This document shows positions 55,751 through 64,000 of a stretch of 64,000 nt of DNA, piece by piece. A model generated the notes under the pieces. That model had not been told where the DNA came from, made no database searches, and was given only the letters and a program-made list of their open reading frames with translations. The DNA comes from Butyrivibrio sp. X503. Lineage in GTDB: Bacteria; Bacillota; Clostridia; Lachnospirales; Lachnospiraceae. The stretch covers positions 1 to 64,000 of the forward strand of contig NZ_RAIQ01000002.1 in assembly GCF_003625475.1 (NCBI RefSeq), given 5' to 3'. A program made the translations under genes and the position numbers. Numbering within the stretch: position 1 is the first letter of the stretch; the number at the start of each line of letters is the position of its first letter.

Positions 55751-55764
55751 AGAACGAATGTTCT
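55751..55764 (+). promoter_or_regulatory. LexA (SOS) operator 2 at recA
   Basis: AGAACGAATGTTCT is a dyad with perfect five-base arms (AGAAC/GTTCT), about 10 bases after the -10. With operator 1 it brackets the transcription start. Confidence 0.65.
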
Positions 55765-55779
55765 AAGAAGGAGATATGT

Positions 55780-56844
55780 ATGGAAAGAGAAGATAAGCAA
55801 AAAGCACTTGATGCGGCACTCGGACAGATTGAGAAGCAGTTTGGTAAGGGAGCCGTTATGAAGCTCGGCGATTCTACAGATACCATGAATATAGAGACTA
55901 TCCCTACCGGATCACTCAGCCTTGATATAGCTCTTGGCCTCGGTGGTATTCCCAAGGGAAGAATTATTGAGATATACGGACCCGAGTCAAGTGGTAAGAC
56001 AACCGTTACTCTTCACATGATCGCAGAAGTTCAGAAGAGAGGCGGAATTGCAGGATTCATTGATGCGGAGCACGCACTTGATCCCGTATATGCCAAGAAT
56101 ATCGGTGTAGATATTGATAACCTTTATATTTCACAGCCCGACAGTGGTGAGCAGGCTCTTGAGATCACAGAGACAATGGTTCGCTCAGGCGCTATTGATA
56201 TAGTAGTTGTCGATTCGGTTGCCGCACTTGTTCCCAAGGCTGAGATTGACGGCGATATGGGCGATTCTCACGTGGGTCTTCAGGCAAGACTTATGTCACA
56301 GGCTCTTCGTAAGCTTACAGCAGTTATCAGCAAGTCTAATTGTACAGTTGTATTTATCAACCAGCTTCGTGAGAAGGTTGGTATCATGTTCGGTAATCCC
56401 GAGACAACAACGGGTGGACGCGCGCTTAAGTTCTATTCATCCGTTCGTATGGATGTTCGTCGTATTGAAGCTATCAAGCAGAACGGTGAGAACATCGGTA
56501 ACAGAACAAGAGTTAAGGTTGTTAAGAACAAGATCGCGCCTCCTTTCAAAGAGGCTGAGTTTGACATTATGTTCGGAAAGGGCATCTCATCAACAGGTGA
56601 TATCCTTGACCTTGCAGCCAATGTTGATATCGTAAATAAGAGTGGTGCTTGGTATCAGTATGAGAACGAGAAGATTGGTCAGGGTAGAGAGAATGCCAAG
56701 CTTTATCTCGAGAACAATCCTCAGATCAAGGATGAGATCGAGGCTAAGGTAAGAGCACATTACGGACTTCAGTCAGATGTTAAGGCTTCGGCTTCTAAGT
56801 CAGACGACGCCGAGGCACCTAAGAAAACGAAGGCTTCAAAGTGA
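55780..56844 (+). CDS. recA: Recombinase A
   Basis: This 354-residue RecA drives strand exchange and LexA cleavage. Walker [15 protein letters not shown] is near residue 67, Walker [22 protein letters not shown] follows, and DNA-binding loop L2 ([15 protein letters not shown]) is clear; the C-terminal tail is acidic and Lys-rich. ATG 55780 is chosen for AAGGAG at 55768-55773; the open frame upstream crosses the promoter and LexA sites. recX overlaps its end. Confidence 0.97.
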   Translation: MEREDKQKALDAALGQIEKQFGKGAVMKLGDSTDTMNIETIPTGSLSLDIALGLGGIPKGRIIEIYGPESSGKTTVTLHMIAEVQKRGGIAGFIDAEHALDPVYAKNIGVDIDNLYISQPDSGEQALEITETMVRSGAIDIVVVDSVAALVPKAEIDGDMGDSHVGLQARLMSQALRKLTAVISKSNCTVVFINQLREKVGIMFGNPETTTGGRALKFYSSVRMDVRRIEAIKQNGENIGNRTRVKVVKNKIAPPFKEAEFDIMFGKGISSTGDILDLAANVDIVNKSGAWYQYENEKIGQGRENAKLYLENNPQIKDEIEAKVRAHYGLQSDVKASASKSDDAEAPKKTKASK

Positions 56845-57455
56845 TAATATCAAATATTGTAGAATTCGATAAAAAGAGAAATAAAATATTCATTGACGGT
56901 GAGTTCGCCTTTGTATTATACAAGGGCGAACTTCGTTCTTTCGGGATCAAAGAGGGAGAGCAGCTTTCGGAAGAGGCTTATCATGAGATAACCCGCAACC
57001 TGTTACCTAAGAGAGCTACAAAGAGGGCAATGGAGCTTCTTGTAAAGAAGGACTATACTGAGAAGAAACTCAAGGATAAGCTCGCGGAAGGTCTTTATTC
57101 GGAAGATATCATTGATGCAGCGATAGAATATGTTAAGTCATACAATTATCTTAATGATGAAAGATATGCTCGTGATTATGTTTCTTACAATATCGAGCTT
57201 AAAAGTAAGATGCGTATAAAGCAGGACCTTATGACAAGAGGCGTCTCCAAGGACGTTATAGATTTGGTTCTTGATGAATTTGGAGAAGATGAGTGTCGCG
57301 ACGCAGAAACAGATCAGATTAAGAAGCTTCTTTCTAAAAAGCATTATGATCCCGATATGGATTATAAGGAAAAACAGAAAATTATAGCCTTTTTGTTAAG
57401 AAAAGGCTATTCAATGGAGTTGATAAAAAACGCGATAAATTGTGATGATCTCTGA
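56841..57455 (+). CDS. recX: Regulatory protein RecX
   Basis: This 204-residue helical protein modulates RecA filaments. Repeated three-helix units are visible ([55 protein letters not shown]). GTG 56841 overlaps the recA stop codon by four bases, so translation is coupled. Confidence 0.9.
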   Translation: MIISNIVEFDKKRNKIFIDGEFAFVLYKGELRSFGIKEGEQLSEEAYHEITRNLLPKRATKRAMELLVKKDYTEKKLKDKLAEGLYSEDIIDAAIEYVKSYNYLNDERYARDYVSYNIELKSKMRIKQDLMTRGVSKDVIDLVLDEFGEDECRDAETDQIKKLLSKKHYDPDMDYKEKQKIIAFLLRKGYSMELIKNAINCDDL

Positions 57456-57480
57456 TGCTTGCTTTTGCAAATGTTAAGAT

Positions 57481-57509
57481 TTGCATAAACTTTCCTTACG
57501 TGTTAGAAT
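57481..57509 (+). promoter_or_regulatory. Promoter of the lipoprotein gene
   Basis: TTGCAT (57481-57486), a 17-base spacer and TAGAAT (57504-57509). Nearly the same sequence occurs at 53094-53122. Confidence 0.5.
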
Positions 57510-57545
57510 GTAATAAATTAACAAATGAAAGGAAAGGGTATTAAC

Positions 57546-58184
57546 ATGAAAAAGAGACTTTTAATTGCCGGTATTACCGGTGTTATGTTACTTGCAGGTT
57601 GTTCATCAAATGTTGAGGAGGATAGAAGTACACTATCTGCTTCAGACGTTGTTATTTCTGAGATATCCGATGGGGGAACGGTTAATTCTACAGAGGAGAC
57701 AGATGCTTTTGACTATTCCAAGAGTTCAGGGTATAGCAGTGAGGCTATGAGTTCATCCGATGCTTCAACTGAAGCACCCGAGGTTGATATCAAGGACTAC
57801 ACGGATAAGCTTACTTCCGAGTATGGCGGAAATCTTGAAAATGAGCTCGCTGATGATCTTAAAACAACTGCACTCGAATATCCTCAGGATGCCGGAACGT
57901 GCTTCTATCTTTGTGACGGTGCTGTAGAGATTTTGGGATCTGACAACGGAACCGGATTTTTTATTACACAGTTAAAGGAGAAAGAGAATTTCTCTATTTT
58001 CGGAGCTTCTGTAGGAATGTCCTCTGAAGAGGCGGCAAAGGCACTTACAGATAACGGTTTAAAAGAGAATTCAGACGGGGATTCAACTTTTTATGCAATT
58101 GATTCCAATGATTTCTATGTAGAATTAAAAGAGGAAGCCGGAAAAGTTACAGAAGTTAAATATACAAAATGTCAGCCAAGCTGA
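57546..58184 (+). CDS. Putative lipoprotein
   Basis: This 212-residue protein has a lipoprotein signal (MKKRLLIAGITGVMLLAGC; lipobox LAGC). A Ser/Thr/Asp-rich linker follows (about residues 20-75), then a compact domain of about 130 residues (DYTDKLTSEYGGNLENELAD, ILGSDNGTGFFITQLKEKENFS, FGASVGMSSEEAAKALTDNGL). It would sit on the outer face of the membrane. Family not recognised. AAAGGAAAGGG precedes ATG 57546. Confidence 0.75.
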   Translation: MKKRLLIAGITGVMLLAGCSSNVEEDRSTLSASDVVISEISDGGTVNSTEETDAFDYSKSSGYSSEAMSSSDASTEAPEVDIKDYTDKLTSEYGGNLENELADDLKTTALEYPQDAGTCFYLCDGAVEILGSDNGTGFFITQLKEKENFSIFGASVGMSSEEAAKALTDNGLKENSDGDSTFYAIDSNDFYVELKEEAGKVTEVKYTKCQPS

Positions 58185-58288
58185 AGGTAAAATTACGGAA
58201 ATATAGCACTATATTCATTTTCATTGATTAAACGTTTTATCAAATAACACGAAAATACTTAAAGATTCAGTTGGCAAGGCGTTTGACC

Positions 58289-58317
58289 TTGACACTGTAA
58301 TTTATAAAATGTAAAAT
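58289..58317 (+). promoter_or_regulatory. Promoter of rny
   Basis: Perfect TTGACA (58289-58294), a 17-base spacer and TAAAAT (58312-58317), 94 bases before the start codon. Confidence 0.65.
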
Positions 58318-58411
58318 TTAAGTGTTGTAAAATTGTATATTAGTTGGAGTTTTTAATACCCACTATACAAAATATTGTACAATGAAAATTGAATAAGGAG
58401 GTGCTCCTGTA

Positions 58412-59959
58412 ATGACCTATGTTGTTATTACTGCAGTAGTGACTCTTGTTCTTTCAGCTATTTTAACCTGGATTATTGCAACCGGTTATCACAAAAAGGT
58501 TACTGAGGGGAAGATCGGTAGCGCTGAAGAAAGGGCAAGAAAAATTATTGACGAAGCACTCAAAACTGCCGAAGAAACGAAGCGTGAGAAACTTCTTGAA
58601 GTAAAGGAAGAGGCACTGAAAACACGTAATGATCTCGAAAAGGAAGTAAGGGACCGCAGAAATGAGGTTCAGCGTACTGAGAGACGTATTCAGCAGAAAG
58701 AGGAAAACGTCGAGAAAAGGTCCGAAGCGATCGAAAGGAAAGAGCAAAGCTTAAATGCCCGTGAAGAGGCTTTGAGTAAGAAGAACGAAGAGGTTACGAA
58801 GCTTAACGAACAGAGGATACAGGAACTTGAAAAAATCTCTGGCTTAACCTCCGAGCAAGCAAAAGAGTATCTTTTAAAGATTGTTGAAGATGATGTAAAG
58901 CATGAATCAGCTGTCATGATCAAGACCATGGAAGCTGAGGCTAAGGAAGAAGCAGATAAGAGAGCCAAGGAAATTGTTGTTAACGCCATTCAGCGTTGCT
59001 CAGCAGATCATGTTTCCGAGACTACTATTTCTGTTGTTCAGTTGCCCAACGATGAGATGAAGGGCAGAATCATCGGTAGAGAGGGTAGAAACATCAGAAC
59101 CCTTGAGACCATGACCGGTGTAGATCTTATTATTGATGACACACCTGAAGCTGTAGTTATTTCAGGATTTGATCCTATTCGTCGTGAAGTTGCACGTATA
59201 GCTCTTGAGAAGCTTATCGTGGACGGACGTATCCATCCCGCAAGAATTGAGGAGATGGTTGAGAAGGCACAGAAAGAAGTTGCTGCCAAGATCAAAGAAG
59301 AAGGTGAAAACGCTGCCATTGAGGCGGGTGTTCATGGCCTTCATCCCGAAGTTATCAAGATTCTTGGACGTATGAAGTTCAGAACCAGCTATGGACAGAA
59401 CTGCCTTAAGCATTCTGTTGAAGTAGCACAGCTCTGCGGACTTTTGGCATCAGAGCTTGGACTCGATGTTAGAGTTGCAAAGAGAGCAGGTCTTTTACAT
59501 GATATCGGTAAGGCTGTCGATCATGAGCTTGAAGGCTCACATATCCAGCTTGGTGTTGATATCTGTAGGAAGTATAAAGAATCACAGGTTGTTATCAATG
59601 CTGTAGAGGCTCACCACGGCGACGTAGAGCCCCAGTCACTTATCGCTGTACTTGTACAGGCTGCTGATACTATTTCTTCAGCAAGACCCGGTGCAAGAAG
59701 AGAAACATTAGAGACTTACACATCAAGACTTAAAGAACTCGAAGACATCACCAACAGCTTCAAAGGTGTTGATCACTCATTTGCTATTCAGGCAGGTAGA
59801 GAAGTCAGAGTAATGGTTGTTCCTGAGCAGGTTTCAGATTCAGACATGGTGCTCATGGCTCGTGATATCGCTAAGAAGATCGAGGACGAGATGGAATATC
59901 CCGGACAGATCAAGGTTAATATCATAAGAGAGAGCAGAGCAACAGATTATGCTAAATAA
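58412..59959 (+). CDS. rny: Ribonuclease Y
   Basis: This 515-residue endoribonuclease starts mRNA decay and processing in Firmicutes. The N-terminal anchor (about residues 2-25) is followed by a long coiled coil (about 35-190) and a KH domain ([21 protein letters not shown]). The HD domain has [18 protein letters not shown] near 367. Length fits the family. AGGAGG precedes ATG 58412 by nine bases. A strong terminator follows. Confidence 0.97.
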   Translation: MTYVVITAVVTLVLSAILTWIIATGYHKKVTEGKIGSAEERARKIIDEALKTAEETKREKLLEVKEEALKTRNDLEKEVRDRRNEVQRTERRIQQKEENVEKRSEAIERKEQSLNAREEALSKKNEEVTKLNEQRIQELEKISGLTSEQAKEYLLKIVEDDVKHESAVMIKTMEAEAKEEADKRAKEIVVNAIQRCSADHVSETTISVVQLPNDEMKGRIIGREGRNIRTLETMTGVDLIIDDTPEAVVISGFDPIRREVARIALEKLIVDGRIHPARIEEMVEKAQKEVAAKIKEEGENAAIEAGVHGLHPEVIKILGRMKFRTSYGQNCLKHSVEVAQLCGLLASELGLDVRVAKRAGLLHDIGKAVDHELEGSHIQLGVDICRKYKESQVVINAVEAHHGDVEPQSLIAVLVQAADTISSARPGARRETLETYTSRLKELEDITNSFKGVDHSFAIQAGREVRVMVVPEQVSDSDMVLMARDIAKKIEDEMEYPGQIKVNIIRESRATDYAK

Positions 59960-60004
59960 AATGCCCGGCATTATATTTGGCCACCAAATTTGAAAATGTA
60001 GTGG

Positions 60005-60041
60005 AGAGGCTACTTTGCGTAACGCAAGGTAGCCTCTTTTT
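60005..60041 (+). terminator. Intrinsic terminator after rny
   Basis: AGAGGCTAC (60005-60013) pairs with GTAGCCTCT (60029-60037), with an inner TTGCG/CGCAA stem, followed by TTTT. Confidence 0.92.
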
Positions 60042-60178
60042 AGTTGTGCGAATCCGAATGCTTTCGCGGGCTACCTTTCGCATTTAACACTTGTAAACAT
60101 AGGTTGTGGGCAATATAATTATAATATGTGTACAGAATAGACTGCTGAATGGCAGCTGACTATGAAAGGAATGAGACT

Positions 60179-60547
60179 ATGCACGAATCCGGTGAAGATT
60201 ATATCGAGACAATATATGTTTTGAAGAAGCGTAATGGGACTGTTCGTTCAATTGATGTTGCGAATGAGCTTAATTACTCCAGACCGAGTGTTTCAAGAGC
60301 TGTCGGAATACTCAAGGAGAACGGACTTATTACCGTAGAAAACGATGGTGAGCTTGTTCTTACGGAAGAGGGCATGAAGACTGCTAAAGCTGTCTATGAG
60401 AAGCATACCAACCTGACCAAGTTCCTTATGCTTACTGCAGGAGTTGATGCGGAAACCGCTGAGACGGATGCTTGTAGGATCGAACATATTATTAGCCCCG
60501 AGACTTTCAAGGGTATTAAGAAATATATTAAAGAACACAAAGCATAA
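60179..60547 (+). CDS. DtxR/MntR-family metal-dependent transcriptional regulator
   Basis: This 122-residue protein starts MHESGEDYIETIYVLKKR, then a winged helix (RSIDVANELNYSRPSVSRAVGILKENGLI) and the dimerisation helices with metal-binding residues (EHIISPETFKGIKKYI). It lacks the C-terminal SH3-like domain of DtxR, as MntR does. It likely represses metal-uptake genes when Mn or Fe is bound. ATG 60179 is behind AAAGGAATG; the frame is also open upstream to 60149. No metal transporter gene is next to it. Confidence 0.85.
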   Translation: MHESGEDYIETIYVLKKRNGTVRSIDVANELNYSRPSVSRAVGILKENGLITVENDGELVLTEEGMKTAKAVYEKHTNLTKFLMLTAGVDAETAETDACRIEHIISPETFKGIKKYIKEHKA

Positions 60548-60555
60548 TGATATAC

Positions 60556-60582
60556 GGGCTGCCTTATTTAGGCAGCTTTTTT
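60556..60582 (+). terminator. Intrinsic terminator after the DtxR-type gene
   Basis: GCTGCC (60558-60563) pairs with GGCAGC (60571-60576), followed by six T. The downstream ribosome binding site begins three bases after it. Confidence 0.8.
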
Positions 60583-60596
60583 ATCGGAGGTCTGTA

Positions 60597-61928
60597 TTGT
60601 TACCTGATAAATTCAAAGAGAGGATGAAACAGTTCCTCGGTGAAGATGAATATAATGCGTTTATTACGGCGTTTGAAGAGGACAGAAGATATTATGCCTT
60701 AAGAGCAAATACGCTTAAATGCGATGCCTCTTTTATTCAGAACCTGCCCTATATAACAGGAAAAGTCCCGTGGGAAGAAACGGGCTTTTATTATGCCGAT
60801 GACGCGGCTCCCGGTAAGCATCCTTATCACGAGGCAGGGCTATATTACATTCAGGAGCCCAGCGCTATGGCACCAGTAGCTTACCTTGATGTTCATCCGG
60901 GGGAAAAGATACTTGATCTGTGCGCAGCTCCCGGCGGAAAAACTACGCAGATAGCATGTAAGCTTCAGGGAGAAGGCTTGCTTGTTACAAATGAGATAGG
61001 CAAGGACAGGGCCAAGATCCTTTCTCTTAATATCGAAAGGCTCGGTATTTCAAATGCGATGGTTCTTAATGAAACTCCGCAGCATTTGTCCGAGGTCTTC
61101 GAAGGCTATTTTGATAAGATCCTTATAGATGCTCCTTGCTCGGGAGAAGGAATGTTTAGAAAAAATGACAACGCGGCCGATGAGTGGAGCTACGAAAACG
61201 TCCTTGCTTGCGCGCAGAGACAGGCGCAGATTCTTGATCTTGCTTCCAAGATGCTTCTTCCCGGAGGTCGTATCGTTTATTCTACCTGTACTTTTTCAAA
61301 AGAAGAGAACGAGGATAATATCGAAGGCTTTTTAAGCAGGCACGGTGATTTTAAGGAAGTAGACAGAAGAAGGCTTTGGCCTCACAAGGATAACGGAGAG
61401 GGACATTTTTTGTGCGTCCTTCAAAGAGACGGAGAGCTTGTAAGTGACGGAAATAAATATATTCCGGGAGGAAAAAATATTCCTGTTAAAAAAGATGCTT
61501 GTAAGCCTTTTTATTCTTTTTGCGAGGAGACGCTTAAGACCGGCGTTCTTGATAATATTCTTGAATCAAAGAGCATAATACTATTCGGAAAACAGCTGTT
61601 TTTGATCCCTTCAAATATGCCCTCCATGAACGGACTCAAAGTGCTCAGACCGGGGCTTCATCTGGGAGAGATAATAAAAGACAGATTTGAACCTAATCAT
61701 GCGCTGGCTCTTTTTCTTAAGCCCGGCGATGTTAAGGAAAGCTATGATATACCTTCGTATAGCGATGAAATCAAGTCTTATCTGAACGGACAGACTATCA
61801 GGGTATCAAAAGAACTGAAGAAAGGTTGGGTCCTTATTACGACGGACGGCTACAGTATCGGCTGGGGCAAGTTTGCGGGTGGTATGATAAAAAATCACTA
61901 TCCCAAGGGACTTAGAATAAATTATTAG
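60597..61928 (+). CDS. RsmF-like rRNA cytosine-C5 methyltransferase
   Basis: This 443-residue protein of the NOL1/NOP2/Sun family transfers methyl from SAM to cytosine in rRNA. The SAM site is DLCAAPGGKTTQIA near residue 105, with the DAPCSGEGMFRKN catalytic cysteine loop and the STCTFSKEENE motif with the second cysteine. The C-terminal extension resembles RsmF. TTG 60597 is chosen because CGGAGG (60585-60590) is six bases upstream and upstream codons in frame lie in the terminator. Confidence 0.92.
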   Translation: MLPDKFKERMKQFLGEDEYNAFITAFEEDRRYYALRANTLKCDASFIQNLPYITGKVPWEETGFYYADDAAPGKHPYHEAGLYYIQEPSAMAPVAYLDVHPGEKILDLCAAPGGKTTQIACKLQGEGLLVTNEIGKDRAKILSLNIERLGISNAMVLNETPQHLSEVFEGYFDKILIDAPCSGEGMFRKNDNAADEWSYENVLACAQRQAQILDLASKMLLPGGRIVYSTCTFSKEENEDNIEGFLSRHGDFKEVDRRRLWPHKDNGEGHFLCVLQRDGELVSDGNKYIPGGKNIPVKKDACKPFYSFCEETLKTGVLDNILESKSIILFGKQLFLIPSNMPSMNGLKVLRPGLHLGEIIKDRFEPNHALALFLKPGDVKESYDIPSYSDEIKSYLNGQTIRVSKELKKGWVLITTDGYSIGWGKFAGGMIKNHYPKGLRINY

Positions 61929-61951
61929 ATAACTGGAATTGGAATCTAAGT

Positions 61952-63676
61952 ATGAAAAAGTTACTGGTATTTCTTAAGGATTATAAAAAAGAGACTATAT
62001 TGGGACCGCTGTTTAAGTTGCTGGAGGCTTCTTTTGAGCTTCTTGTTCCGCTTGTCATCGCCGCTATGATAGACAAAGGAATAGAAGTCGGAGACAGAAC
62101 TTATGTTATCAAGATGTGTGGAATCTTGATCGCGCTTTGCGTGGTCGGCTTTGCTACGGCTATTACGGCGCAGTATTTTGCGGCAAAGGCGGCGGCCGGC
62201 TTTGCGAGAAAGGTTAAGAGAGCTCTTTTTAATAATATTCAAAGCCTTTCGTTTTCGGATATGGACAGGGTCGGAACTTCTGCGATGATCACTCGCATGA
62301 CAAGTGATGTCAATCAGGTCCAGCAGGGCGTTAATCTTACCATCAGACTTCTTTTGAGGTCTCCTTTTGTTGTGTTCGGCGCCATGATCATGGCATTTAC
62401 GATCGACTTTAGGCAGGCTCTTATCTTTGTAGTGACGATAATTCTTTTGTTTGTTGTAGTCGGAGTGATAATGGCATGGAGTATTCCGGGCTACGGCAAG
62501 ATTCAGAGCGGTCTTGATACGCTTCTTAGACTTACGCGTGAGAATCACACGGGCGTAAGAGTGATAAGGGCTTTCGGCCTGGAAACCAAGGAAAAAGATG
62601 AATTTGGAAAAAGAAATAATGAGCTCATGAATCTGCAGCAGCATGTGGGCGGCGTGAGCGCGCTAATGAATCCTTTGACTTTTACGATCCTTAATCTTGC
62701 GATTGCTTACCTTATTTATAAAAGTGCTGCTCTTGTAAATATCGGTGAGCTTTCAAGAGGACAGGTTGTTGCGCTCTATAATTATATGTCACAGATTCTT
62801 GTTGAGCTTATCAAGCTTGCAAATCTGATTCTTACAATAACTAAGGCAATTGCATCGGGAGACAGGGTGCAGGAGCTCTTGGAATTAAAATCTTCTATGA
62901 AGGACGGAGAATCTGACGAATTTGAAAATACCGAAATTCATATTGCTTTTAATGATGCATGCATGCGCTATACCGGGGACAGTGAGGACTCTCTTGAGCA
63001 TGTTGATCTTGAAGTTAAAAGAGGCGAGAAGATCGGTGTTATCGGTGGAACCGGTAGCGGTAAATCTACACTTATAAACTTGCTTCCGAGATTTTATGAT
63101 GTCAGAGAAGGAAGCGTTTTCATTGACGGAAAAGACGTAAGAGAATATAAGCTTGAGGCTCTTCGTGAAAGAATAGGAATCGTTCCGCAGAAGGCGGTTC
63201 TTTTCCATGGAACGATAAGGGACAATATGCGCTGGGGCAACGCGGGTGCTTCCGATGAAGAGATATTTGAGGCACTTAAAATAGCACAGGCGCTGGAAAT
63301 AGTTTTGGGAAAAGAAAACGGACTTGACCATATGGTCTCTCAGGGCGGAAAGAACTTCTCGGGCGGTCAGAAGCAGAGACTTACCATTGCACGTGCTCTT
63401 GTAAAAAAGCCTGAGATACTGATACTTGATGACAGTGCATCGGCACTGGATTTTCTTACCGATAAAAACCTAAGACATGCCATTTCCGAAATGGAGAATG
63501 CACCTACGACATTTATTGTTTCGCAGAGATCATCATCTGTGCATGATTGCGATAAGATAATTGTTCTTGATAACGGCGCTGTCGCCGGAATTGGTACGCA
63601 CGACGAGCTCCTTAATTCTTGCGAGTTATATAAAGAAATCTATGATTCTCAGTTTAAGCAGGAGGGAGCGGTATGA
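61952..63676 (+). CDS. ABC exporter half-transporter, degenerate ATP site
   Basis: This 574-residue protein has six membrane segments in residues 15-310, then an ATPase: Walker A GGTGSGKST near 367, signature FSGGQKQR near 468, Walker B ILILDDSAS. The catalytic Glu after Walker B is Asp (LDD) and the H-loop is SQRSSS, with Gln in place of His. These changes mark the degenerate site of heterodimeric exporters such as BmrC or TM287. Its partner overlaps its end. Cargo unknown. Confidence 0.93.
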   Translation: MKKLLVFLKDYKKETILGPLFKLLEASFELLVPLVIAAMIDKGIEVGDRTYVIKMCGILIALCVVGFATAITAQYFAAKAAAGFARKVKRALFNNIQSLSFSDMDRVGTSAMITRMTSDVNQVQQGVNLTIRLLLRSPFVVFGAMIMAFTIDFRQALIFVVTIILLFVVVGVIMAWSIPGYGKIQSGLDTLLRLTRENHTGVRVIRAFGLETKEKDEFGKRNNELMNLQQHVGGVSALMNPLTFTILNLAIAYLIYKSAALVNIGELSRGQVVALYNYMSQILVELIKLANLILTITKAIASGDRVQELLELKSSMKDGESDEFENTEIHIAFNDACMRYTGDSEDSLEHVDLEVKRGEKIGVIGGTGSGKSTLINLLPRFYDVREGSVFIDGKDVREYKLEALRERIGIVPQKAVLFHGTIRDNMRWGNAGASDEEIFEALKIAQALEIVLGKENGLDHMVSQGGKNFSGGQKQRLTIARALVKKPEILILDDSASALDFLTDKNLRHAISEMENAPTTFIVSQRSSSVHDCDKIIVLDNGAVAGIGTHDELLNSCELYKEIYDSQFKQEGAV

Positions 63677-64000
63677 AAAAGAAGACACTAAAAAAAGTAT
63701 TAAAGCATGCCGGAAAATACCGCGGACTTATCTTTTTATCACTTACGCTCGCTGTCCTTACGGCAACACTTTCTCTCTATGTTCCGATACTTGCCGGTAA
63801 TGCGGTCGACTGCATTCTAGGAAAAGATAACGTTGATTTTAAAGGGATTTCTTTTATCCTATTTAAAATGCTTATAGTGATCGGTATCACGGCTGTTTCG
63901 CAGTGGATAATGAACAAGGCCAACAATGCCATTACATTTAAGGTTGTAAGAGATGTTAGGGCAGAGGCGTTTGATAAGCTTCAGATACTGCCTTTTGAGT
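63673..64000 (+). CDS. ABC exporter partner subunit (cut by window end)
   Basis: Only the first 109 residues are present: MKKKTLKKVLKHAGKYRG, then membrane segments (LIFLSLTLAVLTATLSLYVPILAGNAVD-type start and MLIVIGITAVSQWIM). Its ATG overlaps the stop of the upstream half-transporter (ATGA), which indicates coupled expression of a heterodimer. It would be expected to carry the canonical ATP site; that part lies beyond 64000. Confidence 0.85.
   Translation, partial: MKKKTLKKVLKHAGKYRGLIFLSLTLAVLTATLSLYVPILAGNAVDCILGKDNVDFKGISFILFKMLIVIGITAVSQWIMNKANNAITFKVVRDVRAEAFDKLQILPFE

Noticed and set aside
55624-55779. N-terminal extension of RecA from an upstream start
   Set aside because: This stretch holds the promoter and LexA boxes. 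RecA starts at ATG 55780 after AAGGAG, with a family-typical N-terminus.
60444-60596. Upstream extension of the rRNA methyltransferase frame
   Set aside because: It overlaps the DtxR-type gene and the terminator. TTG 60597 with CGGAGG gives the normal family start.

Overview
The window looks like chromosome of a Lachnospiraceae (Clostridia) bacterium close to Butyrivibrio or Pseudobutyrivibrio. The reasons are the moderate-to-low GC content, strong AGGAGG ribosome binding sites, the Clostridia-type gene orders yicC-remA-gmk-rpoZ-rimO-pgsA and recA-recX, a Gram-positive SOS box at recA, NfnAB-type transhydrogenase genes, and GerW and J-domain accessory genes. The genus is inferred from gene content only. 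Nearly everything is on the + strand. The exceptions are a 36-residue gene (6368-6478), a hypothetical gene (34700-35269) and an HD-GYP-like gene (51996-53060).

Region 1 (1-5833) is an AT-rich accessory island. It holds four tandem copies of an unrecognised ~260-residue protein family, the first cut by the window edge, and a shortened fifth relative (3822-4430). There are two copies of a small zinc-ribbon gene, one broken by a one-base deletion, and three small membrane-anchored proteins. Direct repeats show that the island grew by segmental duplication and was then trimmed by deletions at short direct repeats. No transposase or integrase is visible.

Region 2 (5883-12300) holds dtd, a tiny minus-strand gene sharing a bidirectional terminator with dtd, a polar amino-acid ABC transporter (lipoprotein, permease, ATPase), a decayed VanZ-like remnant, a C_GCAxxG_C_C protein, a Gph-like phosphatase and a DUF3592-like membrane gene. 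A duplicated promoter segment flanks that last gene.

Region 3 (11435-32737) is mostly housekeeping: yicC, remA, gmk, rpoZ, rimO, pgsA, a long-tailed DEAD-box helicase, a voltage-gated K+ channel, a NagD-like HAD phosphatase, thiN, a cation diffusion facilitator, a DUF4153 membrane protein, gpmI, secG, rnr, smpB and the tmRNA gene ssrA. rnr, smpB and ssrA together form the ribosome-rescue set. A secreted NagZ-like glycosidase, a glycosyltransferase, a hexapeptide acyltransferase and proB follow.

Region 4 (32817-44589) has a chemoreceptor, an unknown minus-strand protein, ftsK, then fhs and folD (one-carbon metabolism), a zinc-ribbon/TPR membrane protein with chitobiase-type repeats, and an NfnA/NfnB-like pair that would supply NADPH.

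Region 5 (44667-64000) has ruvA-ruvB, zapA, a U32 peptidase, a FtsW/RodA flippase with its class B penicillin-binding protein, a degenerate HD-GYP protein, DUF2953-GerW-J-domain genes, SOS-controlled recA with recX, a lipoprotein, rny, a DtxR/MntR-type regulator, an RsmF-like rRNA methyltransferase and the start of a heterodimeric ABC exporter that runs off the window edge.

The points most worth a second look are the tandem gene family with its duplication and deletion scars, the HD-GYP protein lacking the His of its HD motif, the duplicated promoter around 10.7-11.4 kb, and a near-identical promoter sequence in front of two unrelated genes at 53.1 and 57.5 kb. I see no CRISPR array, complete mobile element or recognised defence system.
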